From: Gelatiniphilus marinus
GTDB lineage: Bacteria > Bacteroidota > Bacteroidia > Flavobacteriales > Flavobacteriaceae
Reading direction: 5' to 3' (one strand)
DNA length: 64,000 nucleotides
Assembly: GCF_042678305.1 (NCBI RefSeq)
Contig: NZ_JBHUDT010000003.1
The notes beneath the pieces were generated by a model. The model was not told where the DNA came from. It saw nothing but the letters and a program-made list of their open reading frames with translations, and did no database searches. Below, piece by piece: positions 7,869 through 16,088 of this stretch. The position numbers and the translations under genes are program-made. Each line of letters begins with the position of its first letter. The stretch's first letter is position 1.

Positions 7869-9272
7869 ATGAGTAAAGAAAAGAATAACATATCAACCAC
7901 GAAAAAAGGCCTTCAATCAAAGAAGGGCTTGGGATGGGATAACATCTATTTTATCGGCATTGGCGGTATTGGCATGAGTGCCCTGGCACGCTATTTTCTT
8001 GCCAAAAATAAATGTGTGGCTGGTTACGATAAAACAAAAACCGCTATAACCGATGCGTTATCTGTTTTAAATATTAAAATCCATTTTGATGATGCCGTTA
8101 AAAATATTGACGTTAAATTTTTAAATCCTGAAAACACTTTAGTTGTTTACACGCCGGCAATTCCTAAAAACCATATAGAATTAAAATATTTTAAAACCAA
8201 CGGATTTAAGGTGTTAAAACGCTCTGAGGTTTTAGGGCTAATAACCCAAAACACCTTTTGTTTGGCCGTTGCCGGCACCCACGGAAAAACAACAACAACC
8301 AGTATTTTAGGGCATTTAATGTACGAATGCGGTGTTGAGCTAACGGCTTTTTTAGGCGGTATTAGCGAAAATTACAATTCTAATTTAATATTAAAAGGCA
8401 CCAAGGTTTCGGTTGTTGAGGCCGATGAGTTCGATAGATCGTTTTTAACACTATCGCCAGATCTGGCATGCATAACCTCAATGGACGCCGATCATTTGGA
8501 TATTTATGGTAAGGCTTCAGAGTTAGTTAATTCATTTAAGGATTTTTCAAAAAAAATAAAACCCAACGGAAAACTGTTTGTTAAAAACGGATTGCTTTTA
8601 GAAGGTATTACCTATGGTATTGAAGACCATTCAGATTACAGTATTCAAAATATAAAAATAGAAAACGGCAGTTATGTTTTTGATGTAAAAACACCAAAAA
8701 CAGTGCTAAAAAATTTAGAATTCAACCTACCTGGGAGACATAATCTCTCTAATGCTTTAATTGCCTTGGCGATGGCTGTGGAATATGGTTGCCCTTACCA
8801 ACAGCTCGCCATGGCCTTAGCGTCTTACAAGGGGGTTAAACGCCGATTTACCTATCAAATAAAAACCGAGGATTTGGTATTTATCGACGATTATGCGCAC
8901 CACCCCGCAGAGATAAATGCGGTATATCAAGCGGTTACAGAAATGTATCCAAACAAAAAGGTGCTGGCTATTTTTCAGCCTCATTTATACTCTAGAACAC
9001 GCGATTTTATTGACGATTTCGCTGAGAGTTTATCACTGTTCAACGAAATTATATTATTAGATATTTATCCCGCCAGGGAACTGCCCATTAAAGGCGTAAC
9101 ATCAAAGTGGTTGTTAGATAAAATAAACAATACAAACAAGCAGTTGGTTAGTAAATCAGAATTATTGAAAACCATACATAAAAGTGATGCGCAAATTATA
9201 ATAACAATGGGCGCTGGCGATATTGGAGCAGAAGTAAAACACATAAAAAAACAATTGGACATTGCAAGTTAA
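7869..9272 (+). CDS. murC: UDP-N-acetylmuramate:L-alanine ligase MurC
   Basis: Cytoplasmic Mur ligase that adds L-alanine to UDP-MurNAc. The 467 residues include the Rossmann start IYFIGIGGIGMSALARYF, the ATP loop AGTHGKTTTTSILG, EADEFDRSFL, SMDADHLDIYG and the C-terminal DDYAHHPAEI. The conserved core begins at residue ~26. The preceding SKEKNN...KKGLQSKKGLGWD is longer than in most MurC proteins and is partly encoded by a sequence (7907-7939) resembling the GGAGG-type repeats. The stop lies within ftsQ (11-bp overlap with its TTG start), so translation is probably coupled. Confidence 0.95.
   Translation: MSKEKNNISTTKKGLQSKKGLGWDNIYFIGIGGIGMSALARYFLAKNKCVAGYDKTKTAITDALSVLNIKIHFDDAVKNIDVKFLNPENTLVVYTPAIPKNHIELKYFKTNGFKVLKRSEVLGLITQNTFCLAVAGTHGKTTTTSILGHLMYECGVELTAFLGGISENYNSNLILKGTKVSVVEADEFDRSFLTLSPDLACITSMDADHLDIYGKASELVNSFKDFSKKIKPNGKLFVKNGLLLEGITYGIEDHSDYSIQNIKIENGSYVFDVKTPKTVLKNLEFNLPGRHNLSNALIALAMAVEYGCPYQQLAMALASYKGVKRRFTYQIKTEDLVFIDDYAHHPAEINAVYQAVTEMYPNKKVLAIFQPHLYSRTRDFIDDFAESLSLFNEIILLDIYPARELPIKGVTSKWLLDKINNTNKQLVSKSELLKTIHKSDAQIIITMGAGDIGAEVKHIKKQLDIAS
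7907..7939 (+). repeat. Possible repeat inside murC 5' coding region
   Basis: GGCCTTC-aatcaaa-GAAGGGCTTGGGATGGG has the same order (pyrimidine-rich arm, AT loop, purine-rich arm, TTGGGA-GGG tail) as the repeats at 2273-2303 and 3634-3663, but is more diverged. It encodes GLQSKKGLGW ahead of the MurC core. Confidence 0.45.
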
Positions 9273-9984
9273 TTGGAATTATATAAAAATGATACTGCTA
9301 CTAGGTTTAGTAGTGTTTTTGTTTGCTTTTTCGTCAAGTAGAAACGGGCAGAGAACAGTATCTAAACCAGAGGTGAAATTTATAGGAGACAACAACCTTT
9401 TTGTTACTAATGAGGCTGTTAGTAAATTGTTAATACAAAATTACAAAGGAGTTAAAAAAGTACCCAAAGAAACTTTAGTTTTGAATGAGTTAGAGAATGC
9501 CCTAAAATCTAACCCCATGATTAAAACCGCAGAGGTGTATGTTACTGTTAATGGTACGCTTAGCGCAGAGATCGAACAAAAAACACCTATTGCAAGGGTA
9601 AGCACAAAGGCCTCTTATTACGTTGATGACGAAGGTTTGTACATGCCCTTATCGAACAATTATTCGGCAAGAGTACCTATGGTTACCGGTTATGTTGAAA
9701 AAAATAATTTAAAAAATGTATATAAAGTAGCCCATAAAATTAGTCAAGACGATTTTCTAAAAAAGAATGTTATAGAAATCCATCAAAGCACTAATAAAAA
9801 AATCTACTTAAAACTTAGGCAATGTAAATTTATAGTACAATTGGGCAATGTAGAATTTTTGGACAAAAAAATTAACAACCTTAAAGCGTTTTACCAAAAA
9901 AACCAAAAAGACAAAACGCTTAACAACTATAGCAAGGTTAATTTGCAATTTGAAAACCAAGTTGTATGCAGTAAAATAAATTGA
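9262..9984 (+). CDS. ftsQ: Cell division protein FtsQ
   Basis: Bitopic division protein linking early and late divisome parts. It has 240 residues: a short cytoplasmic segment, one membrane helix (~residues 9-24, MILLLGLVVFLFAFS), then a periplasmic part with a POTRA-like segment (VKFIGDNNLFVTNEAVSKLL...) and a FtsQ/DivIB-type beta domain (ARVSTKASYYVDDEGLYMPLS). The start chosen is TTG at 9262 because it keeps the VNWNYIK motif before the membrane helix, as in related proteins; the ATG at 9289 would start within the helix. It overlaps murC by 11 bp and precedes ftsA by 77 bp. Confidence 0.9.
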   Translation: MQVNWNYIKMILLLGLVVFLFAFSSSRNGQRTVSKPEVKFIGDNNLFVTNEAVSKLLIQNYKGVKKVPKETLVLNELENALKSNPMIKTAEVYVTVNGTLSAEIEQKTPIARVSTKASYYVDDEGLYMPLSNNYSARVPMVTGYVEKNNLKNVYKVAHKISQDDFLKKNVIEIHQSTNKKIYLKLRQCKFIVQLGNVEFLDKKINNLKAFYQKNQKDKTLNNYSKVNLQFENQVVCSKIN

Positions 9985-10061
9985 TTAAGCAAAAAAAAGA
10001 TAAGTAACAAATTTAAAAACCTAAAAGGTAAGTCTAGAGTATATCGAGCAAAACGTAAACC

Positions 10062-11369
10062 ATGGAGCATAATTTAGCAGTAGGATTAGATATAGGAACC
10101 ACAAAAATTGTGGCTATGATTGGTCGTAAAAACGATTACGGCAAAGTCGAGATTTTGGGTATTGGCAGATCTAAAAGTTTAGGTGTGCACCGCGGTGTGG
10201 TAAATAACATCACACAAACCATCCAATCTATACAACAAGCCGTACAAGAAGCTGAAGTTACCGCAGATATGAAGATTGTTAGCGTAACCGTTGGTATTGC
10301 TGGACAGCACATACGGAGCCTTCAGCACAGCGATTACATAACCAGATCGGACTCGGAAACGGTAATAGACGACAACGATATTGATAGGCTTATCAATCAA
10401 GTCCACAAATTGGTCATGCTTCCCGGAGAAGAGATCATCCATGTCCTGCCTCAAGAATATAAAGTTGATGGTCAAGCCGAAATAAAAGAACCCATAGGCA
10501 TGTACGGTGGCAGGTTAGAAGCTAATTTCCATGTCGTGGTTGGGCAAGTATCATCTATTCGAAATGTGGGGCGCTGCATACAAAGTGCCGGTTTAAATCT
10601 AGAAGGCATTACCTTAGAGCCCTTAGCATCTTCTAACGCGGTGTTAAGCCAAGAAGAAAAAGAAGCCGGCGTTGCTTTAATAGATATTGGTGGCGGCACC
10701 ACAGATTTAGCCATTTTTAGAGACGGCATTATTCGCCATACCGCGGTTATCCCATTTGGAGGCAATGTAATCACAGAAGACATTAAAGAAGGCTGCTCCA
10801 TCATAGAAAAACAAGCAGAGCTTTTAAAAATAAAATTTGGTTCGGCATGGCCCGGGGAAAATAAAGACAACGAGATTGTCTCAATTCCAGGATTACGAGG
10901 CAGAGAGCCCAAAGAAATCACATTAAAAAACCTCTCTAAAATAATACATGCCCGCGTTGTGGAAATTGTAGAGCAAGTTTATGCAGAAATAAAAAACTAC
11001 GGGCACGAAGAACAAAAGAAAAAACTCATTGCAGGCATTGTTTTAACGGGTGGCGGCGCCCAACTAAAGCACCTCAAGCAGTTGGTTGAATACATAACCG
11101 GAATGGATACCAGAATAGGATACCCCAACGAGCACTTGGCAGGCGATAGCGACGAAGAAATTACAAGTCCGCTATACGCCACCGCGGTAGGCTTGGTGCT
11201 AGACGGTTTAAAACGAGAAGAAAGAAAAAAAACAGAACAACAGCTAAAACAAGCTCAAGAGGCTGAAGCTCCAAAAGAAGAAGTAAAAGAAAAGCCCGTT
11301 AAACAGCGGCGCTCCTTCCTTGACAAATTAACAGAGCGCGTTAAAGATTTTTTAGATAACGCCGAATAA
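10062..11369 (+). CDS. ftsA: Cell division protein FtsA
   Basis: Actin-like ATPase that tethers FtsZ to the membrane. It has 435 residues. The phosphate-1 motif GLDIGTTKIVAMIG is at the N-terminus, the SHS2-type 1C domain follows, phosphate-2 is IDIGGGTTDLAIF (~209) and the adenosine motif is IVLTGGGAQLKHL. The C-terminal ~60 residues are a charged linker ending in an amphipathic stretch (SFLDKLTERVKDFL), the expected membrane-targeting sequence. It starts at an ATG 77 bp after ftsQ and is followed 56 bp later by ftsZ, the usual order. Confidence 0.96.
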   Translation: MEHNLAVGLDIGTTKIVAMIGRKNDYGKVEILGIGRSKSLGVHRGVVNNITQTIQSIQQAVQEAEVTADMKIVSVTVGIAGQHIRSLQHSDYITRSDSETVIDDNDIDRLINQVHKLVMLPGEEIIHVLPQEYKVDGQAEIKEPIGMYGGRLEANFHVVVGQVSSIRNVGRCIQSAGLNLEGITLEPLASSNAVLSQEEKEAGVALIDIGGGTTDLAIFRDGIIRHTAVIPFGGNVITEDIKEGCSIIEKQAELLKIKFGSAWPGENKDNEIVSIPGLRGREPKEITLKNLSKIIHARVVEIVEQVYAEIKNYGHEEQKKKLIAGIVLTGGGAQLKHLKQLVEYITGMDTRIGYPNEHLAGDSDEEITSPLYATAVGLVLDGLKREERKKTEQQLKQAQEAEAPKEEVKEKPVKQRRSFLDKLTERVKDFLDNAE

Positions 11370-11425
11370 TTAAAAATCCATAGAATAAAAAACATATAGT
11401 ACAAAACCCCAGTAAAACAGAATTT

Positions 11426-13423
11426 ATGAGCAGCAACAAAGAATTCGAAAGCATTGCATTTGATTTGCCAAAAAACCAATCAAATGTCATTAAGGTTATT
11501 GGCGTTGGCGGTGGCGGCAGCAATGCCATAAACCACATGTTCCAGCAAGGCATAAAAGGTGTCGATTTTTACGTTTGTAATACCGATGCGCAAGCCCTAC
11601 AAAACAGTGGTGTGCCAAACAAGATCCAACTAGGCGTTAATTTAACAGAAGGACTAGGTGCAGGTGCCAACCCAGACATTGGCGAGCAATCTGCCGTTGA
11701 AAGTTTTGATGATATTTCAACCATGCTCGATACCAACACAAAAATGGTATTTATCACTGCCGGAATGGGCGGCGGCACAGGAACCGGAGCTGCACCCATA
11801 ATAGCTAAAATGGCAAAAGACCTGGATATTCTAACCGTAGGTATTGTAACAATGCCATTTGCTTTTGAAGGCAAAATGCGTATAGAGCAATCACAAAAAG
11901 GCATTGAAAAACTAAGGGATGTTGTAGATTCTTTAATTGTAATAAACAACAACAAACTTCGCGAAGTTTACGGAAACCTTGGTTTTAAAGCGGGTTTCTC
12001 AAAAGCAGACGAAGTGCTATCTACTGCTGCTCGTGGTATAGCCGAGGTTATTACGCACCACTACACACAAAACATAGATTTGCGCGATGCAAAAACCGTA
12101 TTAAGCAATAGCGGAACCGCCATAATGGGCTCTGCATTAGCATCAGGCCAAAACCGAGCGCAAGATGCTATTCGAAAAGCCCTGGACTCACCATTGTTAA
12201 ACGACAATAAAATTACAGGCGCCAAAAATGTGCTGTTGCTTATCGTATCCGGTTCGCACGAAATAACCATAGATGAAATAGGCGAAATAAACGATCATAT
12301 CCAAACCGAAGCAGGACACGGCGCAAATATTATAATGGGCGTTGGAGAAGATGAAACCCTCGAAGAATCTATTGCAGTTACCATTATAGCAACCGGTTTT
12401 AATATCGAACAGCAAGACGAGATCTCTAATACAGAAACCAAAAAAGTAGTACATTCTTTAAGCGACGAGCAAGAGGCCAGCCCCAAAGCGAAAGATCCCG
12501 TAATTATTGAACCAATCGTAGAGTTAGAAGAAAAAAAAGCCCCTCCCATAGTTAGGCACACTTTAGATTTTGATACCGAGGAAGCACCTGCAAAGCAATC
12601 CAAAAAAGCAACTCCCAAAAAAGAAACATTAAGCGAGTTCTCGAAAGACATCAATTTAATACCCACATCAGAAATCATAAAAAACATAGATGTGGTTTAC
12701 AATGAGGTTAAGGCAGATTTTCAAGAAGATGAAGAAGATTTCATAATTAAGCCCGTAACACGAATGTCTGATGATGTAGAAAACACTAAAGACATCGAGG
12801 TTGTTTCAGACTATATTGAAGAAGAGCAGCAAATCACGTTAACCTTCGATTTGCCCTTGTCAACTAGTCCGAACGCCGATAAAGAAACAAAAAACCATGC
12901 CGGCATCTCACAAAAAACAGACAAACAAACAAAAGACATTACCGTTAAAGACCCCGTAGAGATAATTACGGTTAACGAAACTAACGAAAAAGGCGATGTG
13001 CGCTATGTATTAGACGATTATACCGAAGTAGAATCATCGATAAATAAAAAAGCAACAGCAGCTAAGCAAACCCTTGAAAATGCCGATAACCCAATTGTTT
13101 TTGAAAAGAAAACCCTGCCCAAAGAACCTGTTGAAGAAACCACTGGAGACGAGGTCGATCCTTTAAACAGCCCCATTTCCGATCTGTTAAAAGAACGAGC
13201 AGATGAGCGCCGACGTAAAATGAAAGAGTTTAATTATAAGTTTAATAGTGCCAAGATTGACGACATTGAAAAGGTGCCCGCCTATAAGCGCCAAGGCATA
13301 AATTTAGAGCAAGCAAAACATTCCTCTGAAACCGATATGTCCCGAACCAGTATAGGCTTAGATGATAACGACGATATTCAAATACGAAACAACAACTCCT
13401 TTCTGCACGACAACGTAGATTAA
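11426..13423 (+). CDS. ftsZ: Cell division protein FtsZ, long-linker form
   Basis: Tubulin-like GTPase forming the Z-ring. The tubulin signature GGGTGTGAAP (~residues 113-122) and the T7-loop region NIDLRDAKTVLSNSGTAIMG are intact. The protein is 665 residues, much longer than the ~380 of E. coli. Residues ~330-615 are an acidic, low-complexity linker, which is a Bacteroidota feature. Near the end VPAYKRQGINL resembles the conserved C-terminal peptide that binds FtsA, but it is followed by ~35 further polar residues. It is the last dcw gene, with a terminator at 13447-13486. Confidence 0.96.
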   Translation: MSSNKEFESIAFDLPKNQSNVIKVIGVGGGGSNAINHMFQQGIKGVDFYVCNTDAQALQNSGVPNKIQLGVNLTEGLGAGANPDIGEQSAVESFDDISTMLDTNTKMVFITAGMGGGTGTGAAPIIAKMAKDLDILTVGIVTMPFAFEGKMRIEQSQKGIEKLRDVVDSLIVINNNKLREVYGNLGFKAGFSKADEVLSTAARGIAEVITHHYTQNIDLRDAKTVLSNSGTAIMGSALASGQNRAQDAIRKALDSPLLNDNKITGAKNVLLLIVSGSHEITIDEIGEINDHIQTEAGHGANIIMGVGEDETLEESIAVTIIATGFNIEQQDEISNTETKKVVHSLSDEQEASPKAKDPVIIEPIVELEEKKAPPIVRHTLDFDTEEAPAKQSKKATPKKETLSEFSKDINLIPTSEIIKNIDVVYNEVKADFQEDEEDFIIKPVTRMSDDVENTKDIEVVSDYIEEEQQITLTFDLPLSTSPNADKETKNHAGISQKTDKQTKDITVKDPVEIITVNETNEKGDVRYVLDDYTEVESSINKKATAAKQTLENADNPIVFEKKTLPKEPVEETTGDEVDPLNSPISDLLKERADERRRKMKEFNYKFNSAKIDDIEKVPAYKRQGINLEQAKHSSETDMSRTSIGLDDNDDIQIRNNNSFLHDNVD

Positions 13424-13446
13424 GGCTAAACAAAACCTGTAATTTT

Positions 13447-13486
13447 TAAGCCTGAAAAGTTCATGAAATTTTTCGGGCTTTTATAT
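13447..13486 (+). terminator. Rho-independent terminator after ftsZ
   Basis: AAGCCTGAAAA pairs with TTTTTCGGGCTT, followed by TTATAT. It sits 24 bp after the ftsZ stop and closes the dcw cluster. Confidence 0.8.
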
Positions 13487-13602
13487 AGTTTTTTCCCTTA
13501 TAAAGGAGGCAGAATTTTTTCGTATTTTATCATTTTTAATTAAGTCCTGTTAACTGCATATTGCACGCTTTTTTATATATTCGCATTTCTAATAAAAAAA
13601 GG

Positions 13603-14052
13603 ATGAGTTTACAGCAAAACCTTATGGCAGCTTTAAAGGCCGCAATGAAAGCCAAAGACCAAACGGCCTTAACAGCTTTACGGGCGGTTAAATCGGCTAT
13701 TTTGTTGGCGCAGACAGAAAGTGGTGCCAACCAAGAATTAACCGAAGAACAAGAGGTTAAAATACTTCAGAAACAAGTAAAACAACGTAGAGACAGTGCT
13801 GCGATTTATTTGGAGCAAGGGCGCGAAGATTTAGCTGCACCAGAATTGGCCGAAGCCGATGTGATTGCACAATTTTTACCCGAAGCCCTAAGTGATGGGG
13901 AAATTGAGAAAGTAGTTGTAAAGACCATAGATTTGGTAGGAGCTGAAGGCATGAAGGATATGGGAAAGGTTATGGGTATGGTTAGCAAAGCGTTGGCAGG
14001 ACAAGCCGACGGAAAAACCATATCTAATATAGTTAAACAAAAATTATCTTAG
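13603..14052 (+). CDS. GatB/YqeY domain protein
   Basis: A 149-residue protein of the YqeY family, which matches the tRNA-binding tail domain of the GatB amidotransferase subunit. Seen are LMAALKAAMKAKDQTALTALRAVKSAI, the KQVKQRRDSAAIYLEQGREDLAAPELAEADVI segment and the terminal GKVMGMVSKALAGQADGKTISNIVKQKL. Its exact role is unknown; a function in tRNA-dependent amidation is only inferred from homology. The start is ATG 13603, preceded by AAAAAAAGG; the frame is open further upstream but those codons do not match the family. A tRNA gene follows directly. Confidence 0.88.
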   Translation: MSLQQNLMAALKAAMKAKDQTALTALRAVKSAILLAQTESGANQELTEEQEVKILQKQVKQRRDSAAIYLEQGREDLAAPELAEADVIAQFLPEALSDGEIEKVVVKTIDLVGAEGMKDMGKVMGMVSKALAGQADGKTISNIVKQKLS

Positions 14053-14067
14053 TTTTGTAATACAAAC

Positions 14068-14141
14068 GGCTGCGTAGTTCAACTGGATAGAATATCAGAT
14101 TTCGGCTCTGAGGGTTGGGGGTTCGAATCCCTCCGCGGTCA
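14068..14141 (+). tRNA. tRNA-Arg (anticodon TCG)
   Basis: A 74-nt cloverleaf folds by hand. The acceptor GGCTGCG pairs with CGCGGTC (two G-U pairs), D-arm GTTC/GAAT, anticodon stem TCAGA/TCTGA with loop TTTCGGC giving anticodon TCG (reads CGA), a 5-nt variable loop, and T-arm GGGGG-TTCGAAT-CCCTC, with discriminator A. CCA is not encoded. No integrase or duplicated 3' end is seen nearby. Confidence 0.92.
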
Positions 14142-14228
14142 CTATTTAAAATGCACATTCAGAATTTAAGACACCTTATAAATGTGTCTAGTCCTTAACA
14201 ACAATCAAAAGGTCTAAATAACTGATGG

Positions 14229-15221
14229 CTAAATTTTCCGTTCAAACCTAAAAACCTTTCCATTTTGCTCAATATTAAAGAATTTGCAATTCGAGTACTG
14301 CACAAATCTATAGGTTAAATTATAATTAAAAGCCATGTCTGCCACTTTAAAAACAGCATCGCAATCAACGTTTCCATAAGGCGATATGCGTTTAAACCTG
14401 TAATCTGTTTTACTTCCCAAATCATGCAATTCAAACCAAGCCCCGGCAGCAATTCCAGAAAGCCATTGGGCATTTTTGTGCAAACCATTAACGGGTTTTG
14501 GTATTTGTGTGCCAACTAAATCTATGCTATGGTTTTTAAGCCTATCTAAAAAACAACGTATGTTTTCGCTATTTTGCGAACCTTTAAATTTTGAGATTTC
14601 ACCAGTTTCTGAAACCTCGTAAACCATAGATTCTGTATTAGCCAAGAGCACATTACCAACCGTACTTGGCGTAAACCATTTAGAACTTTCAAGTGTTTTC
14701 TTAATTTTAGAATCTGTTACCGAAGCAATTAAAGTATCGGTTACAAATCGGGCACAATTGCACGCCTCTTTCATAAAAGCGGCATAACGTATAAAATGTT
14801 TGTTCTGCATTTTGGCAATGTGCGTTCGCGCTTTTTGGTAATCAACTGCATTACAAACCGATGCGATTAGCTTCCCTTGGCCGTGTGTTAGTTTTGGGTG
14901 GGTAGCCAAAAACTCTAAAATGGCTTTTAAATTTACAATACTATTGTTTTCTAAATGGGCTTTTAAAGGAATATACAACTCGTTATCGGTATCTATCCCG
15001 CGAACGCGCCCATTGGGCTCGGGTGTAATATAGCGCCCAAAATCATAATATTCCAAAACGCTGGTTTCTTTATCAATCAACACTAAAGCGGCATGTCCGG
15101 CACGCAAATAGTTTTTTTTGCCCACGCCAAAAAACCGTAAATACGGAGAAAACCACTCTTCAGAAACCATTACTATAGTCTCTGGGTAAGCGAGTGTTAA
15201 AATAATGCCGGAATTACTCAT
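14229..15221 (-). CDS. Uncharacterised protein, possible permuted papain-fold hydrolase (DUF6695-like)
   Basis: 330 residues with no signal peptide or membrane segment. I associate it with a flavobacterial family catalogued as DUF6695, from memory only. An AGHAALVLID motif (His43) early and EACNCARFV (Cys154/Cys156) later give the His-then-Cys order of circularly permuted NlpC/P60-like folds (as in LRAT and YiiX-type proteins), which could make it a thiol hydrolase or acyltransferase. That is inference. It begins with an ATG overlapping the end of the NRDE-family gene by 8 bp, so the two are probably co-translated. The gene downstream is the tRNA on the other strand. Confidence 0.75.
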   Translation of the reverse strand: MSNSGIILTLAYPETIVMVSEEWFSPYLRFFGVGKKNYLRAGHAALVLIDKETSVLEYYDFGRYITPEPNGRVRGIDTDNELYIPLKAHLENNSIVNLKAILEFLATHPKLTHGQGKLIASVCNAVDYQKARTHIAKMQNKHFIRYAAFMKEACNCARFVTDTLIASVTDSKIKKTLESSKWFTPSTVGNVLLANTESMVYEVSETGEISKFKGSQNSENIRCFLDRLKNHSIDLVGTQIPKPVNGLHKNAQWLSGIAAGAWFELHDLGSKTDYRFKRISPYGNVDCDAVFKVADMAFNYNLTYRFVQYSNCKFFNIEQNGKVFRFERKI

Positions 15222-15939
15222 TAACGGTTTGCTTAATAGGAAAGGTATTTAAAGTAGCCAAATTATCAAAAAGGTTTTCGAAATGTATGTTCAGGCTACT
15301 GGTTAGTTTTTCAATTTGTGTAATGCTGGTTGTTTTTACATAGCCCCGATTCATAATAACACCATAATCATGGTTGTTTTTTCCAGCGTTTTTATGAAAC
15401 TCCAATATAGTGTTTTTATCCAATTCATTTTCAGTTTTAAAATCTTTAAACCACTGCAATCGTTCAGCTTTCATAGCTTTGGAATACAAAGTTGAAGAGG
15501 ACCAGATTTTAGCCTCAAACGGAAGTGTTTTAAAATGTTTGGCGGTTCCGCCCCAAACCAATTCGTAGAATTTCAACCCCATGTTCCAATCGGCAATTAC
15601 CATGGTAAAAGGTTCAATAGCTTCAAAATCATAGCTATTAACAATGTGATTTAAATCTTTGGCAGCCATAAAATGTTGGGCTACTACGCCTCTACTTAGC
15701 CTGTAATTTACTTTTCGTTCATGATTGGCAAAACCGCCATTAAGCACACAAACCACTCTGTTTTTTTCGCTTGCGCCTATCCATGTTCCACCGGTTAATT
15801 CATCTTTTGGGAATACCAATTTGGTATTGTTAACCGTGTATAATTGTGGTCTTAAAGCCACTCTGTTTGGTGCTTCGTCTCGATTTGAAGTTAACACGAA
15901 GTTATTCTTACCTATAGGAATCAATGTTACTGTACACAT
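15214..15939 (-). CDS. NRDE/TANGO2-family protein
   Basis: 241 residues starting MCTVTLIPIG, with the SNRDEA motif at ~18-23 that names the family and GGTWIGASEKNRVVCVLNGG after it. The family has an Ntn-hydrolase-like fold; Cys2 exposed after Met removal would be the nucleophile, but no enzymatic activity is established (human TANGO2 affects Golgi/mitochondrial lipid metabolism). The frame extends 21 codons upstream, yet starting at 15939 places Cys at position 2 as in relatives. It overlaps the following hydrolase-like gene by 8 bp. Confidence 0.85.
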   Translation of the reverse strand: MCTVTLIPIGKNNFVLTSNRDEAPNRVALRPQLYTVNNTKLVFPKDELTGGTWIGASEKNRVVCVLNGGFANHERKVNYRLSRGVVAQHFMAAKDLNHIVNSYDFEAIEPFTMVIADWNMGLKFYELVWGGTAKHFKTLPFEAKIWSSSTLYSKAMKAERLQWFKDFKTENELDKNTILEFHKNAGKNNHDYGVIMNRGYVKTTSITQIEKLTSSLNIHFENLFDNLATLNTFPIKQTVNE

Positions 15940-16041
15940 AAAAACTGTAGTCTTAAAACAGTTTAGCAACTTACAAAAAAATAAACAACTATTAGTCTGC
16001 ATTTAATATCTGATGCGATTAATAAATGCCTATAAAATTCG

Positions 16042-16049
16042 TAAATTTG
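16042..16049 (+). promoter_or_regulatory. Candidate -7 box for pruA
   Basis: TAAATTTG fits the Bacteroidota TAnnTTTG consensus and lies 40 bp before the preferred pruA ATG at 16089. No clear -33 TTG is seen at the normal spacing. Confidence 0.45.
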
Positions 16050-16088
16050 CAACTCAATTTTTTGACAATCGAACAAAAACACACACTA

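Noticed and set aside
10472..10921. 149-codon open frame antisense to ftsA
   Set aside because: Fully overlaps a well-supported ftsA, has no ribosome site or recognisable protein features; a frame shadow.
13561..13602. Upstream in-frame TTG start for the yqeY-like gene
   Set aside because: The added residues do not match the family and ATG 13603 has a good AGG ribosome site.
14068..14141. tRNA-Arg as an attachment site of an integrated island
   Set aside because: No integrase, no repeated 3' tRNA segment, and neighbours are ordinary chromosomal genes.
14169..14189. AGACAC...GTGTCT hairpin as terminator of the tRNA
   Set aside because: No T-run follows on either strand; only a weak 6-bp stem with a 9-nt loop.
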